A program made the position numbers and the translations under genes. The notes below the pieces were generated by a model, which saw only the letters and a list, made by a program, of their open reading frames with translations, was not told the DNA's origin and ran no database searches. From CAWCON01 sp963797185 (GTDB taxonomy: Bacteria > Patescibacteriota > Saccharimonadia > Saccharimonadales > UBA4665), in assembly GCA_963797185.1 (NCBI GenBank), contig CAWCON010000003.1, forward strand, positions 372,001-436,000: a stretch of 64,000 nucleotides of DNA. The letters are read 5' to 3'. This document shows, in pieces, positions 63,179-64,000 of the stretch (the first letter of the stretch is position 1; each line of letters begins with the position of its first letter).

Positions 63179-64000
63179 CTAGTCGGATAGTTGCTCAAGC
63201 TTAAACTGTGTATAGCGTTCAGCAGCCAGGCGTGTCAGCTCGGCATCCTCACCTTTATTCACAAAAATCATTGCCTCTGCAAGAAGCGGGTGAACCTCGC
63301 TCATTTTCTCATGCATTTGTTGGACAAGCTTTCGATAACCAGGATGGCCTTGCGGAGAAGTTCGTAGCTCATGCAAATGGAATGCCTCACGAGCATTGTA
63401 GGTAACCTTCCAGCGCATCTTATTGCCCAGCAGAGTGGCGTATTGTGCTTCTAATGGATATTGTGGCTGGAGAGCACTATACAGCTTTAAGCTCACCTCA
63501 AAAGCTTCATCAAAAAAATATGAAAGATCAGCCTTTTCCACAAGTTCAGGTATCTCATATCCATACCGTGGGGTTAGCTTCTGCCACTCTAGATCATCTA
63601 CCATCCGATGGCGCTGTAAATCTCGAAAAATACCGTAATCACAAACAATGTCCCAGCTATAATGAGCTTTTTCAATCGCCCGCCCTGGTCGGTGACGTCG
63701 ATTCAGACGTTCGCCCATGTACGCTTTGAAAAAAGTTTGTTTCTGCTGATATGACCACTCCTTAACTTGCTCTTGTAGGACACTCAACGGCAACTCGCTC
63801 TGGTCATAGGCCATGTCAGCAATCAAATCAAGTTCATTGCGAGGCCAAAAATCAACCAAAGTAACGGCCGGAGACTCTTCAGCATAATTATTGGTCAGAT
63901 ATTTCTTTGACAATTTCTTAACCGCCCGGTAAGTATTGGCTCGATAAGCAATGGTTGCCCCTCCTCGGTCAGGCTTGTCAGCTCTTTCAAGCAAGACCGG
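63179..64000 (-). CDS. thyX: ThyX-like flavin-dependent thymidylate synthase, C-terminal part
   Basis: The frame is open to the window edge, giving at least 273 residues, and the gene should extend further upstream. YGIFRDLQRHRMVDDLEWQ and TPRYGYEIP match the ThyX motif region (RHRxxSxNexSxRY) but the serine and several other residues are missing. AREAFHLHELRTSPQGHPGYR is the flavin/dUMP-binding helix region of the family. A degenerate half like this suggests a tandem ThyX with the intact copy upstream, outside the window. It would make dTMP using FAD, NADPH and methylene-tetrahydrofolate. Confidence 0.8.
   Translation of the reverse strand, partial: PVLLERADKPDRGGATIAYRANTYRAVKKLSKKYLTNNYAEESPAVTLVDFWPRNELDLIADMAYDQSELPLSVLQEQVKEWSYQQKQTFFKAYMGERLNRRHRPGRAIEKAHYSWDIVCDYGIFRDLQRHRMVDDLEWQKLTPRYGYEIPELVEKADLSYFFDEAFEVSLKLYSALQPQYPLEAQYATLLGNKMRWKVTYNAREAFHLHELRTSPQGHPGYRKLVQQMHEKMSEVHPLLAEAMIFVNKGEDAELTRLAAERYTQFKLEQLSD

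Noticed and set aside
1..64000. UGA recoded as glycine, as in SR1 and Gracilibacteria
   Set aside because: Intact conserved genes end at UGA in the right place and none needs UGA read as an amino acid.

Overview
The window looks like a chromosomal segment of a Candidatus Saccharibacteria (TM7, Patescibacteria/CPR) genome, most likely a free-living or environmental aerobic lineage. The assignment is inference from gene content, since no 16S gene is present. Support comes from tightly packed genes with many 4-base start/stop overlaps, a shortened F1 delta subunit, an orphan CobO-like protein, a long ThyX-like protein with a degenerate motif, little anabolism, many cell-surface and carbohydrate-active proteins, and an o-type quinol oxidase with NDH-2. 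UGA behaves as a stop codon throughout, so the SR1/Gracilibacteria code is not in use. No CRISPR array, insertion sequence or complete prophage was seen.

Layout. 1-10.8 kb: trehalose and glycan genes (GH13 fragment, GT4, a fused trehalose-6-phosphate synthase/phosphatase), then glmS, smpB, a fatty-acid desaturase, a membrane-anchored glycosidase and a GT2. 10.3-12.8 kb: P-loop kinase, diacylglycerol-kinase-like protein, CobO, glutaredoxin. 12.9-19.6 kb: the F1Fo ATP synthase operon. Its 15.3-17.9 kb part (atpA, atpG, 5' end of atpD) carries many single-base indels, probably an unpolished assembly patch. 19.7-26.7 kb: aquaporin, UvrD-RecB-nuclease helicase, NDH-2 (one frameshift) and a divergent FAD-dependent 2-hydroxyacid dehydrogenase. 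26.8-30.4 kb: membrane, NYN-domain and secreted CHAP/lectin proteins. 30.4-35.1 kb: cyoABCDE (one frameshift in cyoB). 35-41 kb: small stress and envelope genes and an MFS exporter. 41-50 kb: a processive GT2 overlapping a GH18 with two chitin-binding modules, two phage-tail-fibre-like proteins sharing an N-terminal module, and a GH130-like beta-propeller. 50-52.8 kb: phhB, tRNA-Gln, a hydrolase-fold protein, an AI-2E-type transporter. 52.8-60.3 kb: a likely operon dnaX-dnaB-GT39-ybaB-recR-nrnA-cysS. 60.4-62.2 kb: rplJ-rplL behind an L10-leader attenuator. The end holds small unknown genes and a truncated thyX.

How it fits together. NDH-2 and the FAD-linked dehydrogenase can reduce a quinone, CyoABCD can oxidise the quinol with O2 and pump protons, and the ATP synthase can use the gradient. 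This is a compact aerobic chain with no quinone biosynthesis visible here. Surface genes (CHAP/lectin, tail-fibre-like proteins, polysaccharide synthase with its hydrolase) suit a cell living in contact with other cells or in a biofilm.

Two transcription patterns stand out. Several start codons lie only 6-10 bases after a good -10 box, which suggests leaderless mRNAs. The NDH-2 and FAD-dehydrogenase genes appear to share one palindromic -35 hexamer in perfectly symmetric divergent promoters. RecR and DnaX both lack their usual zinc cysteines.
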